64,000 nucleotides of DNA from Imbricaverruca yamaguchii (taxonomy: Eukaryota > Arthropoda > Thecostraca > Neoverrucidae): positions 1,291,501-1,355,500 of the forward strand of contig JAOTOL010001545.1 of the NCBI GenBank assembly GCA_034440575.1, read 5' to 3'. Under the pieces are notes generated by a model. The model searched no databases, was not told the DNA's origin, and was given only the letters and a program-made list of their open reading frames with translations. The position numbers and the translations under genes are program-made. Positions 1 through 14,030 of this stretch are shown piece by piece (the stretch's first letter is position 1; each line of letters begins with the position of its first letter).

Positions 1-1405
1 GGAGCTTCTGGACTCCTGAAAGAGTGTTCGAAATCCGGCAATATTTATCCTCGCACAACAACATCAAGTTGAACAGGATTAAAAAAAATTAAATGCTTCA
101 AAGGAAGAAGGGATCGTTGCATGTTCATATCCCGACAAGTTCGCAGACGCCTTCGTTTTTACTAAGTACAATTTGTATTACATTGTTGGATCGTGTGTCC
201 TTATTTGTTGTTGTCGGGCGTTGTCGTGTCGTGTGTTGGGTCAGCAGTTAGCAGGATCTCAGCTGGCAAGCACGCTGATACGTAATTGCATTGAAGTTTT
301 TTTTTGTTGGTTTATGAACGAAGCAATGAGTGCATTAACATTACATTTGGGAGTTTGGGGAAAGGAATTGGCTCCTTGTGCACATATGTATTACAGTGGA
401 CTATTTGTCACAAAATACCACATTACATTTACCTCTCAAAGTTACCTCTCGAAACCTGATCGGACGGCGAACGAGAAATCCCTTCGGAAGAATGTTGTGC
501 AAACTACGGATCACAGATACTCAGATAATCATCTCATCAAATATACGGTGGATTGCTCTCGCAGCAGATTTTGAGATGGTTTTCTCCGCTCAGGTGCTCG
601 AGAAGAGACTGGCAGCTGGACCTGGCCGACTGCCAAGTGATGTTACCAGCCCTTACGCGCAGAGGAACATCAGCTGAACAACAACAGATCTCCTCCACGC
701 TGTTGAGAGATTCCCGACATATCTACGGCGATATCCACCCACATATGTCGCGGGCCTTGCGAAACCGTGCTTTTCCCGGGAAACATGAATCATGTGCTAG
801 CTGCGAGTGACCGCCTCTGGTTGTCCGTCGCTTCTATCTTACTCGGAAGAGAGCGTGCGACGATTCATTCCAAGAAGACATCTCAATCGGATAAACAATA
901 TTCCGGAATCCGTCGCAGTGCACTTCGGCATGTCGTATGACTGAGGTTTCCGAGGAACGCGAGGGCCATTCGCATGCCTCGATGTCCGTCAGTGGTGTCA
1001 CTGTTCAGCTCCACTGACCGGTCTGATCCGCGTGATTGGCTTCCTCAATACACAGCCATGCACGCTTGACTGCTGGGCGCCAACTTCAAACAATCGCACT
1101 GCAGTGCTCGTCCGCCTGAGACCGGCGCCACGCGATCTGTCATATTATGACACGAAGATTTGCAGGGGAACGGCTCCTTTCCTGCGCAAGCGGAACCAGT
1201 CCACATTCTGGGCGCGCCTCTGTACACGGGTCACGTGCCAACCGATTGATCGCCGGACGAGAACGCCAAGAACAACAGGGCTCCCCTCCCTAGCAGGACC
1301 GACCTGAGAGGCACCGGCGACACGGTAGGACGCGTTTCGCCCGGGAGACAAACACACGTCGTGTTCCGCGCGAAACACCGGACCGCGCGGCCCAGAGCCC
1401 GCTCC
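1..1405. other. Unique sequence, no supported gene
   Basis: No tandem repeat and no ORF with recognisable domain content is visible here. Short overlapping ORFs of 60-130 codons occur on both strands but have no domain signature and no convincing splice context. The left part (1-600) is AT-richer; the right part (800-1400) is more GC-rich. It could hold an intron or an intergenic spacer. Confidence 0.5.
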
Positions 1406-1650
1406 TGTTCGTCCCTCCCACGAGCTCCCCCTCGACTTAAGGTTCGTCCCTCCCACGAGCTCCCCCTCGACTTAAGGTTCGTCCCTCCCACGAGCTCCCC
1501 CTCGACTTAAGGTTCGTCCCTCCCACGAGCTCCCCCTCGACTTAAGGTTCGTCCCTCCCACGAGCTCCCCCTCGACTTAAGGTTCGTCCCTCCCACGAGC
1601 TCCCCCTCGGCGTAAGGTTCGTCCCTCCCACGAGCTCCCCTCGACATAAT
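1406..1650. repeat. 35-bp minisatellite, 7 copies
   Basis: Seven head-to-tail copies of a 35-bp unit that starts GGTTCGTCCCTCCCACGAGC and ends CCCCCTCGACTTAA. Copies begin near 1406, 1441, 1476, 1511, 1546, 1581 and 1616. The middle copies are identical; the sixth has CGGCGTAA in place of CGACTTAA and the last has lost one C and ends CGACATAAT. The high internal identity points to recent expansion. ORFs crossing the array on the minus strand are repeat artefacts. Confidence 0.95.
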
Positions 1651-1819
1651 GTGGCCTCGCACCAGCGTCTTATGGCCCCGCGGCTGTGCGGTCCTTCCCC
1701 TCACCGTTTGAGTTTTAACTTGATTTAATCCTGGCTAACTCACAGCAAAGCGTTGTTTCGGACGCTCCGGCATGCCTGAAGGTACCGGAGCGGCGCTGGT
1801 GCACTGAACGCCTAAGTAT

Positions 1820-2171
1820 GCATTGTTGGCTGTGCACTGATGTGGTGTTGGCGGTGTTTTGATGTTGTGTGGCGGTGTGCTGATGTTGTGCTGACCGTAT
1901 ACCGACGTGGTGTTGGCGGTATTTTGATGTTGTGTGGCGGTGTGCTGATGTTGTGCTGACCGTATACTGACGTGGTGTTGTCGGTGTTTTGATGTTGTGT
2001 GGCGGTGTGCTGATGTTGTGTGGCAGTGTGCTGATGTTGTGTGGCAGTGTTTTGATGTTTGGCGATGTGCTGATGTTGTGCTGACCGTATACTGACGTGG
2101 TGTTGGCGGTGTTTTGATGTTGTGTGGCGGTGTGCTGATGTTGTGCTGGCCGTATACTGACGTGGTGTTGG
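1820..2171. repeat. 65-bp TG-rich tandem repeat (left arm of an inverted repeat)
   Basis: About five copies of a ~65-bp unit with landmarks GTGGTGTTGGCGGTGTTTTG, ATGTTGTGTGGCGGTGTGCT and CTGACCGTATACTGAC. One copy contains an internal expansion of the GTGTGCTGATGTTGTGTGGCA sub-block. The first ~62 bp (1820-1883) occur again, reverse-complemented, at 3471-3532, so this array forms the left arm of an inverted structure around the 46-bp satellite. Confidence 0.85.
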
Positions 2172-2359
2172 CTTTTTGCGCTGGTGGTATACTAAGCGCT
2201 GTTTATGCTGTGCTGGCGATGTAGTAATGCTGTCTTGTCGATACGCTGATGCTTTATTGACGGTATCCTGATGCCGTGCTTATTGCATTCTAATGCTGTG
2301 TTTACGATGTGTTGATATTGCATGCAAGCATGTACGTGTTTACGCCGCTCGGCTAGGCT
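2172..2359. repeat. Degenerate GCTGATGCT-type repeats
   Basis: Loose continuation of the preceding TG-rich repeat: recurring blocks such as GCTGTGCTGGCGATG, ACGCTGATGC and ATCCTGATGCCGTGC at irregular spacing. It looks like old, eroded copies of the neighbouring repeat and links it to the 46-bp satellite. No gene is visible. Confidence 0.55.
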
Positions 2360-3410
2360 TGACCCACCTGGTGAGGAGCACGGCAGTGTCGAAGTGTTCT
2401 CCGCCTGACCCACCTGGTGAGGAGCACGGCAGTGTCGAAGTGTTCTCCGCCTGACCCACCTGGTTAGGAGCACGGCAGTGTCGAAGTGTTCTCCGCCTGA
2501 CCCACCTGGTTAGGAGCACAGCAGTGTCGAAGTGTTCTCCGCCTGACCCACCTGGTTAGGAGCACAGCAATGCCGAAGTGTTCTCCGCCTGACCCACCTG
2601 GTGAGGAGCACGGCAATGCCGAAGTGTTCTCCGCCTGGCCCACCTGGTTAGGAGCACAGCAGTGTCGAAGTGTTCTCCGCCTGACCCACCTGGTTAGGAG
2701 CACAGCAGTGTCGAAGTGTTCTCCGCCTGACCCACCTGGTTAGGAGCACAGCAGTGTCGAAGTGTTCTCCGCCTGACCCACCTGGTTAGGAGCACGGCAG
2801 TGTCGAAGTGTTCTCCGCCTGACCCACCTGGTTAGAGCACGGCAGTGTCGAAGTGTTCTCCGCTGACCACCTGGTTAGGAGCACGGCAGTGTCGAAGTGT
2901 TCTCCGCCTGACCCACCTGGTTAGGAGCACGCAGTGTCGAAGTGTTCTCCGCCTGACCCACCTGGTTAGGAGCACAGCAGTGTCGAAGTGTTCTCCGCCT
3001 GACCCACCTGGTTAGGAGCACAGCAGTGTCGAAGTGTTCTCCGCCTGACCCACCTGGTTAGGGGCAAAAGTGTCGAAGTGTTCTCCGCCTGACCCACCTG
3101 GTTAGGAGCACAGCAGTGTCGAAGTGTTCTCCGCCTGACCCACCTGGTGAGGAGCACGGCAATGCCGAAGTGTTCTCCGCCTGACCCACCTGGTTAGGAG
3201 CACAGCAGTGTCGAAGTGTTCTCCGCCTGACCCACCTGGTTAGGAGCACAGCAGTGTCGAAGTGTTCTCCGCCTGACCCACCTGGTTAGGAGCACGGCAG
3301 TGTCGAAGTGTTCTCCGCCTGACCCACCTGGTTAGGAGCACAGCAGTGTCGAAGTGTTCTCCGCCTGACCCACCTGGTTAGGAGCACAGCAGTGTCGAAG
3401 TGTTCTCCGC
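2360..3410. repeat. 46-bp satellite, about 23 copies
   Basis: A regular 46-bp unit: TGACCCACCTGGTTAGGAGC, then ACAGCAGTGTCGAAGTG, then TTCTCCGCC. About 23 copies. Variants are shared between copies (GGTGAGG versus GGTTAGG; ACGGCAATGCCG versus ACAGCAGTGTCG), suggesting block duplication or gene conversion. A few copies have single-base losses near 2833, 2865 and 3060. Minus-strand ORFs reading LLTRWVRRRTLRHC are translations of the repeat, not proteins. Confidence 0.97.
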
Positions 3411-3470
3411 TGGATGCGTCATCATCGTTGAGTCGCTGTTGCCATCGACAGAACCTGCACCACGGCTAAA

Positions 3471-3660
3471 ATCAGCACACCGCCACACAACATCAAAACA
3501 CCACCAATAAAACATCAGCACACAGCCAATGCGACATGTCCCACCACTAACACGACATCAGTAAACTATCAACACAACATCAGTCAACTACCAACACAAC
3601 ATCGATAAGCAGTCAACACAACATCAGCATACAGCAAACACAGCGTCAATACACGACCGG
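3471..3660. repeat. Right arm of inverted repeat flanking the 46-bp satellite
   Basis: The reverse complement of 3471-3532 matches 1820-1883 over ~62 bp, including the blocks GGTGTTTTGATGTTGTGTGG and CGGTGTGCTGAT and the GCATTG..GGCTGTG edge. The remainder (3533-3660) carries repeated ACAACATCAG/CAACACAACATC blocks that mirror the left-side repeat more loosely. This gives inverted arms around a tandem-repeat core, as in some non-autonomous mobile elements with satellite cores. No target-site duplication could be established. Confidence 0.7.
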
Positions 3661-3695
3661 CAAATGAACCTCCCATAGTCAGACCTCCAAATGGA

Positions 3696-4266
3696 CAGTG
3701 GCGGATCCAGTGAGGCCCATGCCGGCCATGTCCCCCAAAGCGCTTACAAGGGCATAGTGTCTTTTGATCCCTCTCGAACCAACAGAAGTAAACTGAATTA
3801 AAAGTCAGTAACCTTTGCCGAGGTTAGAAAATTGTGTTCCGGATGAAAGAATCTTCGGTTATAAAGGTTTTTTTCTCACCTTTTGGACGCCCAATATTGT
3901 AACATAGTAGATTCTGACACACATCGAAGGCTCTCTGCTGTTCAAGTTCTGCTTACAGCAAAAGTTGACAAAATCGGGTCCGCCAGTGTGTACACGTGCA
4001 TGAACATTGACGTGGTACAAGGCGTCAAACGTTAACGTGAAAGTTGTGGTAAACAAGAACACAAATTCTGTAACTTAGAAATGGTGGAGGTATGCTAGAG
4101 AAACTACACAAGAAATTATGTTGCCATTAGTTGATATTTTTAAAGATGGGCAGTTCGCAAAATTGTGGTCGAAATCCGGTGCTTTTCAACCAAAAACAGT
4201 GGCAGGATGACCAGCCGCCAAATCCGTTCGACCGCTCCCCTGATGCAAATCCTAGGTACGCAACTG
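3696..4266. mobile_element. Candidate degraded hAT-like non-autonomous element
   Basis: The left edge reads CAGTGGCGGATCCAGTGAGG, a typical hAT terminus. The plus strand around 4230-4266, read in reverse complement, begins CAGTTGCGTACCTAGGATTT, also hAT-terminus-like. The two ends agree only in part, and the flanking 8-mers (CAAATGGA and GGGGAGGT) do not match, so this may be two unrelated partial ends. The interior (AT-rich) encodes no transposase that I can recognise. Confidence 0.3.
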
Positions 4267-5384
4267 GGGGAGGTGGGGGCTCTGACGCCGAAAGCCGAAA
4301 CTTGTCCCTCACCCCCCTCCCCCCTCCCCCTCACCCCCTCCCCACCCACCCACCCACACACACATAAATGGTTGGCCAGATTCGCCAATGCAACTGGACT
4401 TGAAGCAGTGTCCGGCCTCCGGTCCAGCGATCGACCAGAAGCGTCTCCAATGCTGGGTACGTGCAACTTACCCAGGGACATGGTCCGCTGAGCTTCAGGA
4501 GCTCTTGACATTAGCTGTATGATATTTCGCATAAATGAAATCAAACTGAACTTGATTCTTCAATGCTTTTCCATTGAAAAGTAAGAAGATGCAAAACTGT
4601 TGAAGCTGAGGTAGCGCATGACCTGTGATGGATTTCATACTGTTCTGAGTGACATTCTTTCTCAGCCTGTCGCGAGCCTTAGCACAAAGTAATGATACTA
4701 ATGAGACATTGAGTGCTCCCCTCGGCTGTCTATTGGCATACAGCTAGCCGATTGGGTGGGTTATCGAGAATCAATTCTGAGCCCATATACAAAACTGGCT
4801 CCCCTTGTTTGTTGCTTAACGAATTGCTTGCCCGAGGCCAGCGATCACGAGTATTTTTGGGGGTCACTATCCCTCCATTCGTGAAGTATGTCTCATTCTT
4901 CCTCTGATTCACTTAACAACGATGCGCCTTGCAGTGTATCTTACTGCGCGTGAATTGATCATCAATCACTATCCGCGACCGATAACCCACACATTCCTGA
5001 GCGGGTTTCCTAACCCGCGGACAACTCCTGCGCCGCAGGAAGATCCCCTCGATGTGGTCACCTACCTGTGTAGCATAGCCGAGGCCGACTTTCCGTTCTT
5101 CCAAATGTTTTGCTTGTCTGAGTCCAACACGTCATTGTCCATAACGACGATCCGCACTACTGAAATTGTCATCGAGTTTCCTATACTGGGGTCCTTGTAG
5201 ATTAGTGCTACCTGCAACGAATATTCTGTGAATTGAGCATCTTGGAATCGAGGGGGTACCACCTGCTTTCTATTGAGAAACTCGACACAATAATGTATGT
5301 CAACATTAACAGGAAGAGACTGAAACGTAGCCTACTGTTCGCTAAGGCAATTAGGTCGAGCAAGAACGGACAGTGGGAGGGGGA
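4267..5384. other. Unique sequence with a C-rich stretch
   Basis: 4295-4365 is a C-rich, CCACCC/CACACA low-complexity stretch. The rest to 5384 is unique sequence. Short ORFs on both strands show no recognisable domains. No gene can be supported. Confidence 0.5.
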
Positions 5385-7272
<1,888 letters not shown>

Positions 7273-7580
7273 TGTTTTGAGTTCATGCAACTCAGTTCGT
7301 ATGTGACCAATTTCTAACGCGAGCTTCTGTTTGGAGACAGCAAAGGCGAAACACTGCTACAACGAGATATCGCCTCGACTGCAGTGGTCGTCTTGAGAGG
7401 CCAACAAATGTGGAATCGTTCGTCCTCATGAATCGGACATTGAACATCAGGTTCGCCTGATGACATGCTGCATATTGCATTAGATGTCACGTGTCGGATG
7501 TGCACTACGATCACCCAAAATGGTCATCTGGAGGTAGTAGTCGACGCACTAGTACACCCCCGTTTGAAACTGGACGCAGC
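7273..7580. other. Unique spacer
   Basis: A short unique stretch between the CTA array and the 55-bp array. No supported gene. Confidence 0.5.
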
Positions 7581-8120
7581 TCACTATTGACATGAGGGTG
7601 AGCACGTACTGCTGCAGCTGGTCTGCAGGATACACTCACTATTGACATGAGGGCGAGCACGTACTGCTGCAGCTGGTCTGCAGGATACACTCACTATTGA
7701 CATGAGGGTGAGCACGTACTGCTGCAGCTGGTCTGCAGGATACACTCACTATTGACATGAGGGTGAGCACGTACTGCTGCAGCTGGTCTGCAGGATACAC
7801 TCACTATTGACATGAGGGTGAGCACGTACTGCAGGAGGTAATGGGAGGTTGTGCGCTGGTGCGGATTCACATTGCATGGGTGGCACGTACGCTGCAGCTG
7901 GTCTGCAGGGTACACTCACTATTGACATGAGGGTGAGCACGTACTGCTGCAGCTGGTCTGCAGGATACACTCACTATTGACATGAGGGTGAGCACGTACT
8001 GCAGCTGGTCTGCAGGGTACACTCACTATTGACATGAGGGTGAGCACGTACTGCTGCAGCTGGTCTGCAGGATACACTCACTATTGACATGAGGGTGAGC
8101 ACGTACTGCTGCAGCTGGTC
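7581..8120. repeat. 55-bp minisatellite, about 10 copies
   Basis: The unit runs TCACTATTGACATGAGGGTG, AGCACGTACTGCTGCAGCTG, GTCTGCAGGATACAC. Roughly ten copies. One block at ~7832-7895 is a diverged insertion (GGAGGTAATGGGAGGTTGTG onward) and some copies have lost a GCT triplet. Each unit contains CAGCTG and CTGCAG palindromes. The copies are nearly identical, consistent with recent amplification. Confidence 0.95.
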
Positions 8121-8199
8121 GCCATGGTACTCCGCCATTTTCGAGTCGGTTGCGACCATCACCTCAATAAAGTGAGGCTCGCTGATCGAGCGACGTTCT

Positions 8200-8620
8200 C
8201 GACGCCACCTTTTGCTCTCCTCTGTGGGTCAGGTCAGGTCAACTCGTCGGCACATCAGCGAGCAACTGGGTCGCGTCATGCTCAGCACAGGCAGAGGTCG
8301 GATTAGGTTGCTGAATAATCGGGTAAGATTGCCCAGGTCGGTGAATAGTCAAGTCAGATCGTCATCCGATCAGCAAGACGCTACGACGGCTTATATCAGG
8401 TCAGTGGGTATATTCAGTGGGCATTATACCAGGCCAGTGGGAATCCAGGCAGGCTATGTCCATGCCAAGGAGGAGTCGGGTGAGGTCATGTCCAGGTTAA
8501 TGAGTCATACACATATCAATGATAAGTTATACACATATCAATGACGAGTCGCATCAGATCACAAGCAGGTCAGTGATGAGTCAGATCAGGTCATACACAG
8601 ATCAACTGGCAGTCTGGATC
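8200..8620. repeat. Degenerate GGTCAG-rich repeat region
   Basis: Irregular recurrence of GGTCAGGTCA, CAGGTCAGTG and GTCAGATC blocks, plus a local duplication of ATACACATATCAATGA near 8507-8544. It resembles an eroded minisatellite. No gene is supported. Confidence 0.5.
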
Positions 8621-11600
8621 CGCTAGTTCCAATGGAGGCGGATGACCGAAATGCCGACAGCCCACTGAGACTGCGATGGTGCTGCCACCTTGCTGCTCTA
8701 GCTGTCTGGCACCACAACTGCCATATGTAGCACACAAACTGTTGAAGTGAAGGAGCTAGGTTCGATCATGGCCCACAGCAGTATTCTTGTGCACTTGTTG
8801 GTGGACGCAGATGCGCCGAGGTACGGAAGGTTGGATCATTGGGTGTAGCTTAGGGGTGCCGACAAGACCAAAATATGCTACTCAATACACAAATTGACTT
8901 GGTACACACTCAAAATCGTTTTAATACAACGCCATCCCTGGCTTTGATGAAATTTCATTGAATTTCATTGAGAAGCTGAGCAATGCTGAGACTAGTGAGG
9001 CTAAGGCGACGTGGTAGCCTAGATGTTGGATGTTGCCACATCAAAATCCTCAATTACTGAGTGGGCTTTGGCGAACATTCGAAGCACCCCTCATGCCCTG
9101 CATTTCAGCTTACTCCTCCAAAGAGACAGCAAGCTCCCGGCACCACATATTGGGACCGGTATTTTGATCATGGCTGTCATCGTGCACTATGCTTATGCCC
9201 AGTGTGGTCGACGGCTACCCCGTGAAGGGAACGACGAGTGTTCTTTAAAAAAACGAACTTCGTATTATATACAAAGTTCTCTCCAGGCTGTCTAGATTCG
9301 TGTAAGCGATTCCACTGAACCCAAACATGCTAAAATTAGGCATGGAAGCATGGGCGCCGCCACAGATTTTCCACGGGGTAGGAGAGGGGGATTGTGGATA
9401 GTTTTTTATCCATCCTTTTCATGCCACGCCATTGGTGTTCTGCTACAATTCACGTTTGGGAGGGACGTGCGTTCTCGTCCCCATTGCAGCAACCTCCTTG
9501 CATGGAAGAGCGGGGAATCCACCTGAATACAAGGCAACGCCGCGGTTTAATCACAAAATTACTTGTATATATGAATATATGAGATATGTGGTACGTTTTT
9601 GTTTCATATATCATATTTGGTATATGGAACACCAGATAAATTTCATATATCAATTCATTTGCATCTGTTTAGTGGTAGCAATTACCATACCAAACCTACA
9701 TATAAATTGAAACAGGATGATCCGCTAGATGCCATACAGCTATATATATGGCCTTGAGAAATATACACTATATCTCGTGACCACGTGACGTTTCTATGCC
9801 CTCCGGACCATTAAAAAAAATGGTGCCTTGTAGGATTTGGTCGCGGTATGGTTTTCTCGTATTGCTGGAGCCGCTTGACGCGTGGGCCGCGAGTTATCGT
9901 CTCTTTGTCGTCATCATTTGTGACGTCTTAGAAGGTGTTGGTGGAAGCTGCCATGGCCACACACGTATCTGAACAGAAACTGAGCAGGAAAATTGATTAA
10001 TCGTAAGAGTCGGACGGTATTGCCAAGTTGTGCCATGTCAGAGAGGACGCTAAAACCGTTCCAGATGCCAAGCACACGAAATGTGTGGTACAAAAGCGAC
10101 TACTTTTGGGTGATCTTGGCGAATTGTGTGCTGATTTTTAGAAAGGAAATGACAGTCCTGCCATCGGGCTCCCAATCCTTGCGAATCTAAAGCCTTACCA
10201 TTGTGTGCTGGTCGACGGCGGGGCACCCATGACGCCTGTGTGTGATCTGCTGATCGCTACAAATTGATTTATGTGCTGCCGGTTTGCGAACATGCTCCTA
10301 CGTTTAGTGACGCAACGTGGAAGCTGACGCGTCATCGTCTTATCGCCCAGGCACAGGCGCAGTACCTTAAGCAGCTGCGTGATTATCTCTGACAGAGAGG
10401 CGGCTGTGGTCAGTGCTTTTTTCCGAAATGCTTCTTTCGTCATCCAGGATGCGACTCGAAGTGTTCAATAGGATCACTTCCAATGCACTCTTCATCCGTT
10501 AGCGCTGTGCACAAGTGATTCATACGACAGCTTTTGGGTGGTCTCCCCAACACAAAGCGTGGCTGTAGTGACAGCGCTCCATTCCGTGTTGATGTCTTAC
10601 AAAGGGCAGTACATTCAGATCTGGAGAAATTTCACTCTTATTGTCCGATAACCTCGCTGGGAAATATAAAAAAAAGAATCAAAACCATGGAAGTATTTGT
10701 AGCAACCACAAAGATTAGAGCATCAGATATGAGGGCATTTTGTTTTGGCAACTGGAAAAGTACATATCGTGACATTGGTAGATCGGTTAAGCGTGAGGTA
10801 GGTATATCGCGTCAGCCCCCAACAGGCAATAGATCGATAAATCGCAACACTTCAGCATTCTTCATTCTTTTGAAATTATGAGTCGGGTCTCAGCACTAAG
10901 ATTAAGTTTTATTTGTCTTGGAGTCCAAAATGTACCGTGCGAAAATGGCTCTGCAGCTCGGTTGCGTGAATCGCTTCTCTTGAAGAACACAAAGAGACTT
11001 CAACTCGTGTCGTTAGATGGAAAGAGAGCATCGCAGTAGAGATCATGATATATCTGCGGATGTCGGCCAATGTGCATGGCGCGTCCATAACTGATATGCA
11101 TAACACTGCTTCGAATAGTGCTGTATTGGGCTTCGGAGGTCGATGCTTTCGGTGCACATATGCAGCTGCTATGTTTATGATTCGCTTCTAGCCAAATGTG
11201 CTTGTTGCTGAAATGCGTTCTGTGATGTCAATTAATTCCCTATGAAATAGAAGGATTTCAAATAAATAATTTCTTAGAAGGCCAACGTGGTTTCCATTGG
11301 ACGCCAATCTTCATTTCAATGTTAGGTCACCGTACGTACCAATGGGACCTGCGCGACCTCACTCGGTGAGCTTTGGCGCTGTCGTGCTTCCTAAAAAAAA
11401 CTGTTTTCAATGACACCGATGCCAAATTACTTTTGCAATGCACATACAACATTCATTTTGAAGTCAGTTTACTGAACCATGTGTTAATTTTGTGACGTCT
11501 AATACCTACATGTATGACTATCCCGGTCTTTGAGAAGATGCTTTAAAATGAAATCCATATAGGTCCCATTCTGCAACGCACACAACGCCACGATTTCGAG

Positions 11601-13228
11601 GCCAGGTCACTGACCCATATGCAGCCACTCTAATCTCTAACGCACCAAAGAATATGATTATCGTATTCTATGAGCGAATAACTTTGAAACGACGTCCATG
11701 CCTGCGATGTCCATAGTCACGCACAATAAGTCTGTTTGGAGTCGGCCTAGTCTCCAGCATTTTACCTCAGTGACAAATTATGGAGTCAGCGTAAAAAATA
11801 GACACCAACAGCTGTACGATGGGGCAATGCTCGGTAAAGGAAGAGTAACCAAAACAGGACTGCTTAAAAGGTCGCAAAGGCAATCAAATGTCACAAGTTG
11901 ATATAGTTAAAGTTGACTTTAGCAAATCACAACTATTTGCATTGCATTGGATGGGGTTACCTCTTTCATATGACGCACGCGTTTGGTACGCTAACTGCTA
12001 CCATTAAGAAATATAATTAGCTCCAATATGCACTTTCTTAGTGACCTCAAACATTCGATGGCCTGTAACTTGTTACTCTTGAGACTTATAAAATTGACAA
12101 CATTATAATCGTAATCTGGGCCATCAATAACCTCATGAATCCATTTTAATCGAGATCAGAGTGGGTGTGGCAAACACACCTTGGTGATTTGTTCTGGAAT
12201 TGCCGTAATTCAATTAGTCTAGTGACTAATTTACGTGCGAAGAAGATTTGTCCGAGGAATGTCGGCCAAACATTAATGCCGGAAAATGAATAGATGGTTC
12301 CACATCCGATGGGAGGACGTCCATTTACAATTCCTGCATTTGATGCTGGGCTTGAACAGATCCTTTACCCACTACTCCATGCAAGTACATAAACAACGCG
12401 CAATGGTTACCTAACATGCAATCAAAAGTGAAAACTCCATATAAACATTTCATCCTTCATCGCAGTGTTTATTAGTACCCCGTACTGCGCAGGTGATATT
12501 CCAGCGCAATTATCACAGCGTGAATACTCACACATTGCTACAAGATATGCACTACTTTGTGGAGAATGATCGACATGGCGTGATTTCAACTAGCTTCGAG
12601 ATAACATTATACCCATTATGGAAACTAATCGCTTAGACTGAACCGTTGATTCCCTTCAACCTGCATGTGCACGGCGATCGTCGCCTTTCTGCAGCGGGAT
12701 GGACATCACGCTTCGCATTCCGTTGACTACCGCTGACAAACGCCGCCACCACATGCACGAGCCGGGGGATCTGTTCCGGTGTCTACTCTGCTGTGTGGTG
12801 AGGAAGGTGCCGGGTGTGTGACAAATCACGCAACCGTCAGCCAACTCGGCTGACGCCGGCTGCGGAGATGGACGGCTGACCTGAGCGGCGAGACGTCGCC
12901 GGGTACCGCTGGATCACGTGAGCACCAGCGGTCGCCAGCCGGCCGCTCCCGGACGGCCAGATCAGGTAGTTGCCGTCCGATGTGCGGATGTTGCCCGTCT
13001 GAAAGCGCACGGGTCACGGTGAGGCGAGGTGAGAGGTGACGTCACCACGCCGGGCCGGAGCGACACCGGCGCACGCGGCTGCCGCTCGGCACCCGCTCAC
13101 CCCAGAGCGGCTGTTCAAAGCGGGTGTGAAGTCGTGTGTGTCGATGTCGATGTCGTGTGTGTCACAGTGTGCGTCGATCGCTAGCGCGCGGCAGACGGAC
13201 CCTTGAGGCGCCGCCACTGGACGCGCGC
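8621..13228. other. Long unique region without a supported gene
   Basis: About 4.6 kb of non-tandem sequence, AT-rich for most of its length and GC-rich from ~12.65 kb. I examined both strands for domain-like ORFs, splice-framed exons, tRNA-like boxes and transposon termini and found nothing convincing. A GGGCGCCGCCACAG motif at ~9353 resembles a hAT 3' end, but no partner end was found. This is probably intronic or intergenic. Confidence 0.45.
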
Positions 13229-13332
13229 CACTTTGTCCGTGCCGAGGCGGCACCTTTGTCCGAGCCGCGGCGGCACCTTTGTCCGTGCCGCGGACGCACC
13301 TTTGTCCGAGCCGCGGCGGCACCTTTGTCGAC
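13229..13332. repeat. 24-bp GC-rich minisatellite, about 4 copies
   Basis: Repeats of GCGGCACCTTTGTCCGAGCC followed by GCGG, period 24 bp, with G/T and A/C variants between copies. Because 24 is a multiple of 3, several frames remain open; the overlapping ORFs on both strands are products of the repeat. Confidence 0.9.
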
Positions 13333-13956
13333 CTGTTCGTGTGACACTCGTGCAGAGCGCGCTGGCCGCCCCTCTGCAGATGAGGTTCGCTTTTGGTGGC
13401 GACCTACTCGGGGCGAGACATGACCAGATGGGCTCGGTACATACGTTCACGATGAGCCAACGTCGAGCTTGGCCTGCCGTCGTGCAAATCTGGCCACTCG
13501 GGCCGTCGGTGGTCGGCGGCTCGCCAGTCGTACATCAGTCATACATGGCAGCTACATCAGCAGGCACTTACCGCGCCAACAACAGAGCGCACCACACATT
13601 AGCCAATCAGTGTCGTGGCACACTGCTCTCTGCTAGCTGACGGAGGTCGAGGCTGGCGAGGACAACTGCCCCATCTCTGCAGCCCGTTGAAGGCTGCAAT
13701 GATGAGCGATAGCTCGCCTTACACACTTCTCAAAGTGGGTATGTGCGAGAGAACACCAGCACACTGTAGCCGCCCGAACGCCTACTGTATTAGTCATATG
13801 ACACCGGAACAGCAAAAAGCCTCCGCGCATGCTCTGAAGACATTCCTATTTGAGTTGGCCTACTCGCATTGGTTGCCCAAAAAAATTGGTTGGGGAAAAT
13901 TTAGAGTACCATAACGGTACGCAGGCGGAAGTATCAAAGATCCGCTACTTCATTTC

Positions 13957-13957
<1 letters not shown>
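13333..13957. other. Unique sequence
   Basis: No tandem repeats. A 99-codon plus-strand ORF spans 13615-13914 but shows no domain, signal peptide or splice context I recognise. Treated as non-coding. Confidence 0.4.

Positions 13958-14028
<71 letters not shown>
13958..14028. repeat. (GA)n microsatellite
   Basis: About 70 bp of near-pure GA dinucleotide ending in GAAAGAGAGAGAAG. Confidence 0.97.

Positions 14029-14030
<2 letters not shown>

Noticed and set aside
9345..9361. hAT 3' terminus (GGGCGCCGCCACAG)
   Set aside because: No partner end or 8-bp flank duplication found.
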